From Pseudomonadota bacterium (lineage in GTDB: Bacteria > Pseudomonadota > Alphaproteobacteria > Reyranellales > Reyranellaceae): a stretch of 35,146 nt of DNA. Made by a program: the position numbers and the translations under genes. The notes beneath the pieces are model-generated. The model had not been told where the DNA came from and searched no databases. It saw only the letters and a program-made list of their open reading frames with translations. Position 1 is the stretch's first letter; each line of letters starts with the position of its first letter. Where the stretch lies: contig JAFEFH010000019.1 of NCBI GenBank assembly GCA_018240695.1, positions 1 through 35,146 of the forward strand, in the 5' to 3' direction. Below, one piece after another: positions 9,055 through 16,890 of this stretch.

Positions 9055-10553
9055 TCGCCAACGATCCCTATGCCGAGCTCGAGCGCCGCTTCGGCCGCAT
9101 GAGCGCGGTGAACCGCGCCGGCGCCATCCTGAACTGGGACCGCTCGACCATGATGCCGCAGGGCGCGAGCGAGGATCGCGCCGACCAGCTCGCGACCTTG
9201 AGCGTCGTCGCCCACGAGATGATGGTCGCGCCCGACATGCCGGAACTGCTGTCCCGGGCGGAGGAGGGCAAAGGAGCGCTCGACCGCTGGCGTGCCGCGA
9301 ACCTGCGCGAGATGCGCCATAACTGGGTGCACGAGAACGCGCTGCCGGCCGATCTCGTCGAGGCCCGCACGCGCGCCTCCTCGGCCTGCGAGATGGCCTG
9401 GCGCGAGGCCAGGAAGAACGACGACTTCAAGGCGCTGCTGCCGACGCTCACCGAGGTGGTGAACGTCACCCTGCGGGTCGGCGAAGCCAAGGCCGCGGCG
9501 CTGGGCGTCCCGCTCTACGACGCCCTGCTCGACGAGTTCGAGCCGGGCGGGCGCTGCGCCCGCATCGACGCGCTGTTCGCCGAGCTGAAATCCTTCCTGC
9601 CCGGCATGCTGGGACAGGTGATGGAGCGCCAGGCGGGCAAGGGTCCAATCTTGCCGCTCGACGGGCCGTTCCCGGTCGAGGCGCAGACCCGTCTCGGTCT
9701 CGAGATGCTGCACACGATCGGCTTCGATTTCACGCACGGCCGTCTCGACGTCTCGGCGCATCCCTTCACCGGCGGCACCGCCGACGACACGCGCATCACC
9801 ACGCGCTACGACGAGGACGACTTCGCGCGCGCTCTGATGGGCGTGCTGCACGAATGCGGCCACGCCCTCTACGAGGCGGGCCTGCCGCGCGACTGGCGCC
9901 GCCAGCCGGTCGGCAACGCGCGCGGCATGGTCCTGCACGAGAGCCAGTCGTTGCTGATGGAGATGCAGGCCTGCCGCGACCGCGCCTTCATCGACTTCGC
10001 CGCGCCCAGGATGCGCGCCGCCTTCGGCAGGAGCGGTCCGGCCTGGGAGGCGGGCAACGTCCATCGCCTCTACACGGCGGTGAAGCCGGGCTTCATCCGC
10101 GTCGATGCCGACGAGGTGACCTATCCGCTGCACATCATGCTGCGCTATCGGCTCGAGCGCGCGGTGCTGGGCGGCGATCTCAAGCTCGCGGACCTGCCCG
10201 GCGCTTGGAACGACGGGATGAAGGAACTGCTGGGCATCGTGCCGCCGACCGACACGGTGGGCTGCCTCCAGGACATCCATTGGCCGGACGGTTCCTGGGG
10301 CTATTTCCCGACCTACACGCTGGGCGCCCTGGCGGCGGCCCAAATCTTCGCTGCCGCCAAGGAGGCCAGTCCGGGCCTGCTGGCGTCGATCGGCAAGGGC
10401 GATTTCGCGCCTTTGCTGATCTGGCTGCGGACCAACATCCACGGCAAGGGCTCGGTGGCGGGGACCGACGAGATCCTGACCGAGGCGACCGGCGCGGCGC
10501 TCGGCACGGCGGCCTTCAAGGCCCATCTGGAAAGCCGGTATCTCTCGGCGTAA
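9051..10553 (+). CDS. M32 (Taq-type) metallocarboxypeptidase
   Basis: A 500-residue zinc carboxypeptidase that trims C-terminal residues from peptides in the cytoplasm; no signal peptide. All M32 signatures are present: HPFTGGTADDTRITTRY, HECGH with zinc ligands His267 and His271 and catalytic Glu268, HESQSLLME with Glu297 as third zinc ligand, IRVDADEVTYPLHIMLRY, and GCLQDIHW. The length is typical. The start is GTG 9051, overlapping the surf1 stop. The enzyme has no known link with cytochrome oxidase; the coupling looks like general operon packing. Confidence 0.95.
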   Translation: MIANDPYAELERRFGRMSAVNRAGAILNWDRSTMMPQGASEDRADQLATLSVVAHEMMVAPDMPELLSRAEEGKGALDRWRAANLREMRHNWVHENALPADLVEARTRASSACEMAWREARKNDDFKALLPTLTEVVNVTLRVGEAKAAALGVPLYDALLDEFEPGGRCARIDALFAELKSFLPGMLGQVMERQAGKGPILPLDGPFPVEAQTRLGLEMLHTIGFDFTHGRLDVSAHPFTGGTADDTRITTRYDEDDFARALMGVLHECGHALYEAGLPRDWRRQPVGNARGMVLHESQSLLMEMQACRDRAFIDFAAPRMRAAFGRSGPAWEAGNVHRLYTAVKPGFIRVDADEVTYPLHIMLRYRLERAVLGGDLKLADLPGAWNDGMKELLGIVPPTDTVGCLQDIHWPDGSWGYFPTYTLGALAAAQIFAAAKEASPGLLASIGKGDFAPLLIWLRTNIHGKGSVAGTDEILTEATGAALGTAAFKAHLESRYLSA

Positions 10554-10563
10554 GACTAGGCCC

Positions 10564-10815
10564 ATGCTCGACCTGCGCCCCAACTGCGAATGCTGCGACA
10601 AGGACCTGCCCAACGGCGCTCCTGACGCGTTGATCTGCACCTACGAATGCACGTTCTGCGCGGACTGTGCGAGGAACCGGCTGGACGGTCTCTGCCCGAA
10701 CTGCGGCGGCGACCTCGTGAAGCGGCCGACCCGGCCGGAGCGCCTGCTGGCCAAGCATCCGGCCTCGACCAAACGCGTGAAGAAAGACCACGCCGCCTGC
10801 CGCCAAGTCGCCTGA
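10564..10815 (+). CDS. DUF1272 small cysteine-rich protein
   Basis: An 83-residue protein of the DUF1272 family. Nine Cys fall in residues 8-47 (CECC at 8-11, C25, C29, C32, C35, then CPNC at 44-47), a spacing that suggests two zinc sites of a RING/zinc-ribbon kind. The C-terminus is basic (Lys/Arg-rich), so nucleic-acid or protein binding is possible but unproven. The gene sits ten bases after the M32 peptidase and 13 bases before thrC, so it is probably co-transcribed with both. Biochemical function unknown. Confidence 0.85.
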   Translation: MLDLRPNCECCDKDLPNGAPDALICTYECTFCADCARNRLDGLCPNCGGDLVKRPTRPERLLAKHPASTKRVKKDHAACRQVA

Positions 10816-10828
10816 TCCGGGAATTCTC

Positions 10829-12250
10829 GTGAAGTACATCAGCACTCGCCACGGCTCCGCCATTCAAGAAGGTGGGGGGAGCCCGGCACCGCTCGGCTTC
10901 GAGGACGTCATGCTGGCGGGCCTCGCGCGCGACGGCGGTCTCTACCTGCCGGCCGAGTGGCCGCAATTCTCCAAGGCCGAGATCGCGGCTCTCGAGGGCA
11001 AGCCCTATGTCGAGGTGGCCTACCAGGTCATGCGCCCGTTCGTCGGCGACACGTTCGACGAGCCGACCTTCCGCCGGCTGATCGAGGAAGCCTATTCGTC
11101 GTTCGAGACGCCGGAAGTGGCGCCCTTGGTGCCGCTGGGCGACAGCGGCATGCACCTGCTCGAGCTGTTCCACGGCCCGACGCTCGCCTTCAAGGACGTG
11201 GCGCTGCAACTGCTGGGGCGCATGCTCGATCACACGCTGACCGCCCGCAAGCGCCGCGCGACGATCGTCGGCGCGACTTCGGGCGACACCGGCTCGGCCG
11301 CGATCGAGGCGGTGCGCGACCGCAAGACCATCGACATCTTCATGCTGTTCCCGCACGGGCGCGTGTCGGAGGTGCAGCGCCGCCAGATGACGACGGTGCT
11401 GGCGCCCAACGTGCACAACATCGCCGTACAGGGCACGTTCGACGACTGCCAGGATCTCGCCAAGGCGTGCTTCAACGATCTCGCCTTCCGCGACAAGCAT
11501 GCGCTGACGGCGGTGAACTCGATCAACTTCGCGCGCGTGATGGCGCAGATCGTCTACTACTTCTGGGCGGCGCTGAAGCTCGGCGCGCCCGACAGGCCGG
11601 TGGCCTTTACGGTGCCGTCAGGCAACTTCGGCAACGTCTATGCGGGCTATGCCGCGAAGAACATGGGCCTGCCGATCTCGCACTTCGTGGTCGCCGCCAA
11701 CACCAACGACATCCTCGCGCGCTTCTTCGAGACCGGCACGATGGCCATGACCGGCGTCGTGCCGACCTACAGCCCGAGCATGGACATCCAGATCTCGAGC
11801 AATTTCGAGCGTTTGTTGTTCGATCTCTACGGCCGTGACGGCAAGGCGCTGGCCGCCGCCATGACGGCGTTCCGCAGCACTAATATGCTCACCGTCGGCG
11901 CCAACGCCCTGGGAGGCGTGCGCGAGTTGTTCGATGCCGGCCGGGTCGACGATGCCGGCACGCTGGCCGCCATCGCCGACTGCGTGAAGCGCTTCGGCGT
12001 CACGATCGACCCGCATACCGCCGTGGGCTACGCCGTCGCCCAGCAGCACCGCCGCGATCCGGAGGTGCCGATGGTCGTGCTGTCGACCGCCCATCCGGCC
12101 AAGTTCCCCGACGCGGTGGAGAAGGCCACCGGCAAGCGTCCGGCCCTGCCGCCGCGCCTTGCCGACCTGCTGGAGCGCACCGAGCGCGTCGACGGCCTGC
12201 CCAACAGCGAGGCCGCGTTGAAACAGATGATCGAGGATCGCGGCGCATGA
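10829..12250 (+). CDS. thrC: Threonine synthase
   Basis: A 473-residue PLP enzyme that converts O-phosphohomoserine to threonine, the last step of threonine synthesis. The N-terminus MKYISTRHG is typical of the proteobacterial ThrC type. The PLP Lys is Lys122 in GPTLAFKDVALQLLGR, and the substrate/PLP phosphate loops ATSGDTGSAAIEA and VPSGNFGNVYAGY are intact. The start is GTG 10829 with only a weak ribosome-binding site, so translation may be coupled to the upstream DUF1272 gene. The stop overlaps the next ATG by four bases. Confidence 0.97.
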   Translation: MKYISTRHGSAIQEGGGSPAPLGFEDVMLAGLARDGGLYLPAEWPQFSKAEIAALEGKPYVEVAYQVMRPFVGDTFDEPTFRRLIEEAYSSFETPEVAPLVPLGDSGMHLLELFHGPTLAFKDVALQLLGRMLDHTLTARKRRATIVGATSGDTGSAAIEAVRDRKTIDIFMLFPHGRVSEVQRRQMTTVLAPNVHNIAVQGTFDDCQDLAKACFNDLAFRDKHALTAVNSINFARVMAQIVYYFWAALKLGAPDRPVAFTVPSGNFGNVYAGYAAKNMGLPISHFVVAANTNDILARFFETGTMAMTGVVPTYSPSMDIQISSNFERLLFDLYGRDGKALAAAMTAFRSTNMLTVGANALGGVRELFDAGRVDDAGTLAAIADCVKRFGVTIDPHTAVGYAVAQQHRRDPEVPMVVLSTAHPAKFPDAVEKATGKRPALPPRLADLLERTERVDGLPNSEAALKQMIEDRGA

Positions 12251-13515
12251 GCAACGTCAAGGTCACGACCCTTTCGAACGGCTTGCGCATCGCCGTCGAT
12301 GCGATGCCCGAGGTCGAATCGGCCTCGCTGGGCATCTGGGTCGCATGCGGCACGCGCCACGAATCGGCCGAACTCAACGGCATGGCGCACATGCTCGAGC
12401 ACATGGCGTTCAAGGGCACCAAGACGCGCAGCGCGCGGGTGATCGCCGAGGAGATCGAGAATGTCGGCGGTAGTCTCAACGCCTATACCGGCCGCGAGAT
12501 CACGGCCTACCACGCCTCTGTGCTGAAGGAGGACGTGGGCCTCGGTGTCGAGATGGTGTCGGACATCCTGCGCAACTCGGTGTTCGATCCGGACGAGCTT
12601 CAGCGCGAGCGCGGCGTGATCCTCCAGGAGATCGGCCAGGCGCTCGACACGCCCGACGACCTGATCTTCGACCGCTTCCAGGAGACCGCGTTGCCGGCCC
12701 AGCCGCTCGGCCGGCCGGTACTGGGCACCGCCGAGTCCGTCGAGACGATCGGCCGCGACGATCTCTTCGCCTTCCTGGCGCGCCATTACACGGCGTCGAA
12801 CATGGTGATGTCGGCGGCGGGCCGGGTCGAGCACGACCAGATCGTCGAGCTGGCCGAGAAATATTTCGGCTCGGTGCCGCGCACGCCGGCCAACGCCGAG
12901 ATTCCCGTGCCGCTGCGCTATGTCGGCGGCGACGGCCGTGAGACGCGGGTCCTCGAGCAGGCGCATCTGGTGCTGGGCTGCGAGGGCATCGGCTATCGCG
13001 ATCCCGACTATTACGCGACGGCGATCTACTCGACGCTGTTCGGCGGCGGCATGTCCTCGCGCCTGTTCCAGCGCATCCGCGAGGAGCGCGGGCTGGTCTA
13101 CGGCATCCATTGCTTCAATGCCGCCTATGCCGATGGCGGGCTGTTCGGCATCTATGCCGGCACCGGCGAGGACGATTTGGCCGAGCTGGTCCCCGCGGTG
13201 TGCGAGGAGTTCGCCGCGGTGGCCGACACGCTCACCGAGCAGGAGCTCGTGCGGGCGCGCAACCAGATCAAGGCCGGCACGCTGATGGCGCTCGAATCGA
13301 GCGGCGCCCGCTGCGAGCAGGCGGCGCGCCACCTGCTGGTGCACAATCGGCCGATTCCCTATGCCGAGGTCGTGGCCCGCATCGAGGCGGTCGACCAGGC
13401 GGCCGTGCGCCGCGTGGCGCAGCGTCTGCTGCGCGGCACGCTCACCGTCGCGGCGCTGGGTCCGATCGGGGAACTCGAATCGCTGGAAAAGATCGCCGCC
13501 CGCCTGGCCGCTTAA
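12247..13515 (+). CDS. M16 family zinc peptidase (processing-peptidase-like)
   Basis: A 422-residue single-unit pitrilysin-type metallopeptidase, close to the bacterial homologues of the mitochondrial processing peptidase beta subunit. The inverted zinc motif is His48-x-x-Glu51-His52 (HMLEHMAFKGT) with Glu128 (VILQEIGQ) as third ligand, 76 residues on, as expected. The C-terminal half carries the usual GGGMSSRLFQ.IREERGLVY segment. No signal peptide, so cytosolic peptide degradation is likely. It overlaps thrC by four bases, an arrangement common in alphaproteobacteria. Exact substrate unknown. Confidence 0.94.
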   Translation: MSNVKVTTLSNGLRIAVDAMPEVESASLGIWVACGTRHESAELNGMAHMLEHMAFKGTKTRSARVIAEEIENVGGSLNAYTGREITAYHASVLKEDVGLGVEMVSDILRNSVFDPDELQRERGVILQEIGQALDTPDDLIFDRFQETALPAQPLGRPVLGTAESVETIGRDDLFAFLARHYTASNMVMSAAGRVEHDQIVELAEKYFGSVPRTPANAEIPVPLRYVGGDGRETRVLEQAHLVLGCEGIGYRDPDYYATAIYSTLFGGGMSSRLFQRIREERGLVYGIHCFNAAYADGGLFGIYAGTGEDDLAELVPAVCEEFAAVADTLTEQELVRARNQIKAGTLMALESSGARCEQAARHLLVHNRPIPYAEVVARIEAVDQAAVRRVAQRLLRGTLTVAALGPIGELESLEKIAARLAA

Positions 13516-13524
13516 ACGGCCAGG
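13503..13524. other. Hairpin between convergent genes
   Basis: CCTGGCCG (13503-13510) pairs with CGGCCAGG (13517-13524) around a CTTAAA loop that contains most of the stop codon of the M16 gene. No T run follows on either strand. It lies in the 22-base gap between two converging genes, so it may act as a weak two-way transcript end. Confidence 0.4.
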
Positions 13525-13537
13525 GAGGGGAAGCGAA

Positions 13538-14338
13538 TTAAGCGGCCTTCGGCAGGTCCGCCGGCTGGGCGTTGCGCGGCGGCACGCCGATCGACGCGCG
13601 CTCCTGCACCGCCTTCACCTCGGTCGAGTGACGGATGAGGTTGTAGCGCAGCGCGGTGTACAGGTTCACCGGGAACGGCATGTTGGCGTTGAAGTCGATG
13701 ATCAGGACGACGCGTGTTTCCTTGGTCTGGTTCTTCACCCAATGCTCGCGCGTGTCGTCGAACACCAGCGGCACGCCTTCCTGCCAGTAGAAGTGGTGGC
13801 CGCCGATCTCGATCCAGCACTTCTCGGGCTCCGACGGCACGATCAGCGGATAGTGGAAGCGGATCACGCCGGCCGCCGAGCCCCGGTGCGGCACGATCTC
13901 GGCGCCGCCGGCCAGGATCGAGAACAGGGCGGTGTGCACGCCCGGAAGACGGTTGATCGCGGCGTAGGTGTCGGGCACCGCGGCGGTGTTCTCGGTGATT
14001 TCGTGGCCCATGATCTTGAGCATGAAGGTGCGCCAGGCGCGGCCGGCGACGAACAGGTCGCGCGGATGAACCTCGTGCAGGGCCGGGATTTCCTCGTGGT
14101 GGCTCAGCAGATACTGGAGATCGGCCTTGATCTTGTCGTGGCTCTTGCGGAGCTCGCCCAGCATCGGAAATGCCTTGAGGGCGTCGTCGCCGCCGAGCGG
14201 CAGCTTGGGCATGCGGCGCAGGATCATGTCCGACATCTTGAGATTGAGATTCTCGATCGGCTCCTGCGGCACCCAGATGTTCTTGGTGAGGTAGAAGCGG
14301 CCTTTCTGGCCGATGTTCGAGTTCTGATCGGTTTCCAT
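13538..14338 (-). CDS. Aspartyl/asparaginyl beta-hydroxylase family dioxygenase
   Basis: A 266-residue 2-oxoglutarate/Fe(II)-dependent oxygenase. The fold markers of AspH are present: PHRGSAAGVIRFHYPLIVP with iron ligand His162, then VFDDTREHWV with His199, and Arg209 (KETRVVLIIDF) for 2-oxoglutarate. As in AspH, iron is held by two His without a carboxylate. The N-terminal half (1-130) is mostly helical and family-specific. Substrate unknown; relatives act on peptides or on lipids. ATG 14338 is chosen because residues encoded upstream (to 14470) are low-complexity and unlike the family; an AGGA lies 11 bases ahead. The gene stands alone on the minus strand between plus-strand units. Confidence 0.87.
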   Translation of the reverse strand: METDQNSNIGQKGRFYLTKNIWVPQEPIENLNLKMSDMILRRMPKLPLGGDDALKAFPMLGELRKSHDKIKADLQYLLSHHEEIPALHEVHPRDLFVAGRAWRTFMLKIMGHEITENTAAVPDTYAAINRLPGVHTALFSILAGGAEIVPHRGSAAGVIRFHYPLIVPSEPEKCWIEIGGHHFYWQEGVPLVFDDTREHWVKNQTKETRVVLIIDFNANMPFPVNLYTALRYNLIRHSTEVKAVQERASIGVPPRNAQPADLPKAA

Positions 14339-14506
14339 CAGAGGGGGTCCTGATACGCTGGAATTGCTGGCCGCCAACTTCTTACGATCGGCCGGCGTTT
14401 TCAAGGCAGTCGATTGACGCGGCGGGAGGGCGGCAAGGCCCGATTTCCTGCGCCAAGCCCCGGAAAACATGTCAGAATCCCCCCTTCACGCTAGGATACG
14501 GGCTGC

Positions 14507-15115
14507 ATGTTCCGTCTCGCCGATGTTCCCCTGTCGCTCTCCGGCATGACCCGTATTCCCGGGCGGCAGGTCTATCTGCGCGCTCCGAGCATGGACGATT
14601 GGCCGGAATGGGCCGAGTTGCGCGCCCGCAGCCGGGCCTTCCTGACGCCTTGGGAGCCGACATGGCCTGACGATTCGTTGGGCCGCGACCATTTTCGCCG
14701 CCGCCTGCGCCAGCAGGTCCGGGAATGGCGGGCGGGCGAGGCTTACGGGCTGTTCGTCTTCCTGAACGACAAGCGCCGGCTGGTCGGCGGCATCAATCTT
14801 TCGAACGTCCGCCGGGGCGTCGCCCAGGCGGCCTCGGTCGGCTACTGGATGGGCCAGCCCTATGCCGGCCAGGGACTGATGACCGACGCGCTGAAGGCGA
14901 TCCTCCCATTCGTGTTCGACGAGCTGCGGCTGCACCGGCTCGAGGCCGCCTGCCTGCCGCACAACGAGCCGTCGAAGTCGGTCCTGTCCAAGGCCGGCTT
15001 CCATGAGGAAGGGCTCGCGCGCCAGTACCTGCGCATCAACGGCCAATGGGCCGACCATCTGCTCTTCGCGCTGCTGCGCGCCGACTACGACTCGATGCTG
15101 CGGGCGGCCCGCTGA
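14507..15115 (+). CDS. GNAT N-acetyltransferase, RimJ/RimL type
   Basis: A 202-residue acetyl-CoA-dependent N-acetyltransferase. After a short N-terminal strand it reads RQVYLRAPSMDDWPEW, typical of the RimJ/RimL branch. The acetyl-CoA loop is YWMGQPYAGQGLMTDAL, and the next helix LHRLEAACLPHNEPS with LSKAGFHEEG completes the GNAT core. RimJ-type enzymes acetylate protein N-termini, but substrate cannot be deduced here. A distant AGGA precedes ATG 14507; Met14 is an alternative start. The stop is one base before the next gene, so the two are likely co-transcribed. Confidence 0.9.
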   Translation: MFRLADVPLSLSGMTRIPGRQVYLRAPSMDDWPEWAELRARSRAFLTPWEPTWPDDSLGRDHFRRRLRQQVREWRAGEAYGLFVFLNDKRRLVGGINLSNVRRGVAQAASVGYWMGQPYAGQGLMTDALKAILPFVFDELRLHRLEAACLPHNEPSKSVLSKAGFHEEGLARQYLRINGQWADHLLFALLRADYDSMLRAAR

Positions 15116-15116
15116 C

Positions 15117-15986
15117 ATGCGCAACCTGACCCCGACCTCGATCACCCAGGCCTTTGCGGACTATGCCGCCAACGCCCCCAGCAAGCGCACGCGCGATTTG
15201 CTGGTGAGCCTCGCCGGGCACTTGCACAGCTTCGTTCGCGACAACAAGCTCACGCAGTCAGAATGGACCGCGGCCATCGACGCGCTGACCCGCGCCACGC
15301 GCTTCACCGACGACAAGCGCAACGAATACATCCTGTTCTCCGACCTGCTCGGCGTGTCGTCCTTGGTCGACATGGTGAATGCCGAGACCAAGGGCACGCA
15401 GTCCTCGGTGCTGGGGCCTTTCCATATCGAAGGCGCGCCCGAACTGCCCAACGGCGGCGACCTGTGGCGTGGCCAGGTCGGCGAGCCGCTGGTCGTGAGT
15501 GGCAAGATCGTCGACCAGAAGGGCGCTCCTGCCGCCGGCACTGTGCTGGCGCTCTGGCAGAACGCCGGCAACGGGCTCTATGCGCAGCAGGATCCCCAAC
15601 AGGATCCGACCAACTATCACGGCCGCCTGACCGTGGCGGCCGACGGCACCTTCGCCTTCTCGACGGTGCGGCCGGTCTCCTACACCGTGCCCGACGACGG
15701 GCCGGCCGGCGACATGCTGCGCGCGCTCGGCCGCGACGCCTGGCGGCCCGCGCACCTGCACATGATCGTCCAGGCGCCCGGCCACAAGCCGCTGATCACC
15801 GAGTTCTTTCCCGAGGACGACAAGTATCTCGATCGCGACGCGGTGTTCGGCGTGCGCGCCGGCCTCGTTTTGCCGTTCGGGCGCGCCGCGGATCGCGCGG
15901 CGCTGCCAGCCAACCTCGTGGCGCGTGACACATTGCCGTTGCCGGTGTGGACGGCGCGCCTCGACCTTACTTTGCCGCCCGTCTGA
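15117..15986 (+). CDS. Intradiol ring-cleavage dioxygenase (catechol/hydroxyquinol type)
   Basis: A 289-residue non-heme Fe(III) dioxygenase with the helical N-terminal dimerisation domain (1-95) of catechol and hydroxyquinol 1,2-dioxygenases. The four iron ligands are present: Tyr155 (NGLYAQQDP), Tyr189 (RPVSYTVPDDGP), His213 and His215 (WRPAHLHMIV). It would open an aromatic diol between its hydroxyls to a muconate. The usual N-x-R-G-R segment reads NYHGR (166-170), replacing the first Arg by His, so substrate preference may be shifted. No other aromatic-degradation genes are nearby. It follows the GNAT gene by one base, and its 3' end overlaps the opposing esterase gene by 20 bases. Confidence 0.9.
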   Translation: MRNLTPTSITQAFADYAANAPSKRTRDLLVSLAGHLHSFVRDNKLTQSEWTAAIDALTRATRFTDDKRNEYILFSDLLGVSSLVDMVNAETKGTQSSVLGPFHIEGAPELPNGGDLWRGQVGEPLVVSGKIVDQKGAPAAGTVLALWQNAGNGLYAQQDPQQDPTNYHGRLTVAADGTFAFSTVRPVSYTVPDDGPAGDMLRALGRDAWRPAHLHMIVQAPGHKPLITEFFPEDDKYLDRDAVFGVRAGLVLPFGRAADRAALPANLVARDTLPLPVWTARLDLTLPPV

Positions 15987-16890
15987 CGGCGGCGACCCAG
16001 CCGTCTGCATGCCGCTCGAGGCCGCGGCCCGAGAGGTGGCAATCGTCGTAGCGGTCGGCTTCCCCGATCTCGTCGGTATCCGGGCCGGCAAAGACGCCGG
16101 GCAGACGCGTGAGGTCGCGCTGGATTTGCCGCAGTCCCCCGTTCGGCGGAACGCGATAGCAGATCGAGGCTTGGGCGATAAGGAACTTGGCCTTCGGGAA
16201 ATATTTTTGGGCGAGGTCGATGATCGTGCGCATCGCCGCGTCGTAACCCGCCACGCCCGCTTCGTTGTTGTCTTCCTCGCCCTGGTGCCAGAGGAAGTGC
16301 GTGACGGTGAGCCCGGCCGCTTTCGTGTCGGCCAGACGCTTCTCCAGCATGACGTTCAGCCGGCCGCCGGTGGCCCAGTCGCGAACGGTGGTTGCCGAGA
16401 TGCCGGCGGCCTCGAGGACAACCGAATCGAACGTCTTGTCGGCGACCAACCGGTTGGCCATCAGTGTCCACGGCCCTCCCTGAAGGCCGGAGGCGCCCAG
16501 CAGCGGATCTTCGGCCACGAAGTAGCGACTGTTCCAGTAGTTAAGCACCGCCTCGCTGGCCGCCGCGAACTTCTCGCCACCATGATTCGCCGAATTGCTC
16601 TGGCCGAACACGAAAGCGACCATCGTGCGCGAGGTGATCGCCGGTGGCGGGACTTCGCGCTTGCCGGGATAGGCCACGAGCTGATCGAACTCGTTGAAGG
16701 TGCCGCGGCGCGCATCAGTCGGCGACGTCGTGGCGGCGTGGGAAGCGACGGCGCGGCGGATCGTTTGGGCGAATCTAAATAGCTCATCCGCCCGTCGCGC
16801 CGACTGCATGCCGGCCAGCAGGCCGATCAGCATGCAAGCCCCGCTGGCCATCCCGATCGCGGCAAGCCAACTGAGCGTTCGTCGGCTCAT
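15967..16890 (-). CDS. Membrane-anchored SASA/SGNH-type carbohydrate esterase
   Basis: A 307-residue esterase of the sialate O-acetylesterase-like (SASA) group. An N-terminal hydrophobic segment (8-28) serves as signal anchor, so the catalytic domain (about 88-305) faces the periplasm. Block I is VFGQSNSANHG with nucleophile Ser98; WHQGEEDNN (201-209) supplies the Gln/Gly region; Asp282/Asp283 and His285 in YDDCHLSGRG complete the triad. Start ATG 16890 overlaps the acyltransferase stop by four bases, so the two are translated together. Likely role: removal or transfer of acetyl groups on an envelope polysaccharide. Substrate is inferred from context only. Confidence 0.85.
   Translation of the reverse strand: MSRRTLSWLAAIGMASGACMLIGLLAGMQSARRADELFRFAQTIRRAVASHAATTSPTDARRGTFNEFDQLVAYPGKREVPPPAITSRTMVAFVFGQSNSANHGGEKFAAASEAVLNYWNSRYFVAEDPLLGASGLQGGPWTLMANRLVADKTFDSVVLEAAGISATTVRDWATGGRLNVMLEKRLADTKAAGLTVTHFLWHQGEEDNNEAGVAGYDAAMRTIIDLAQKYFPKAKFLIAQASICYRVPPNGGLRQIQRDLTRLPGVFAGPDTDEIGEADRYDDCHLSGRGLERHADGWVAAVRRAAK

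Noticed and set aside
8997..10640. Minus-strand open frame opposite the M32 peptidase
   Set aside because: The M32 peptidase has every family motif on the plus strand; the antisense product is Arg/His/Gln-rich without any motif.
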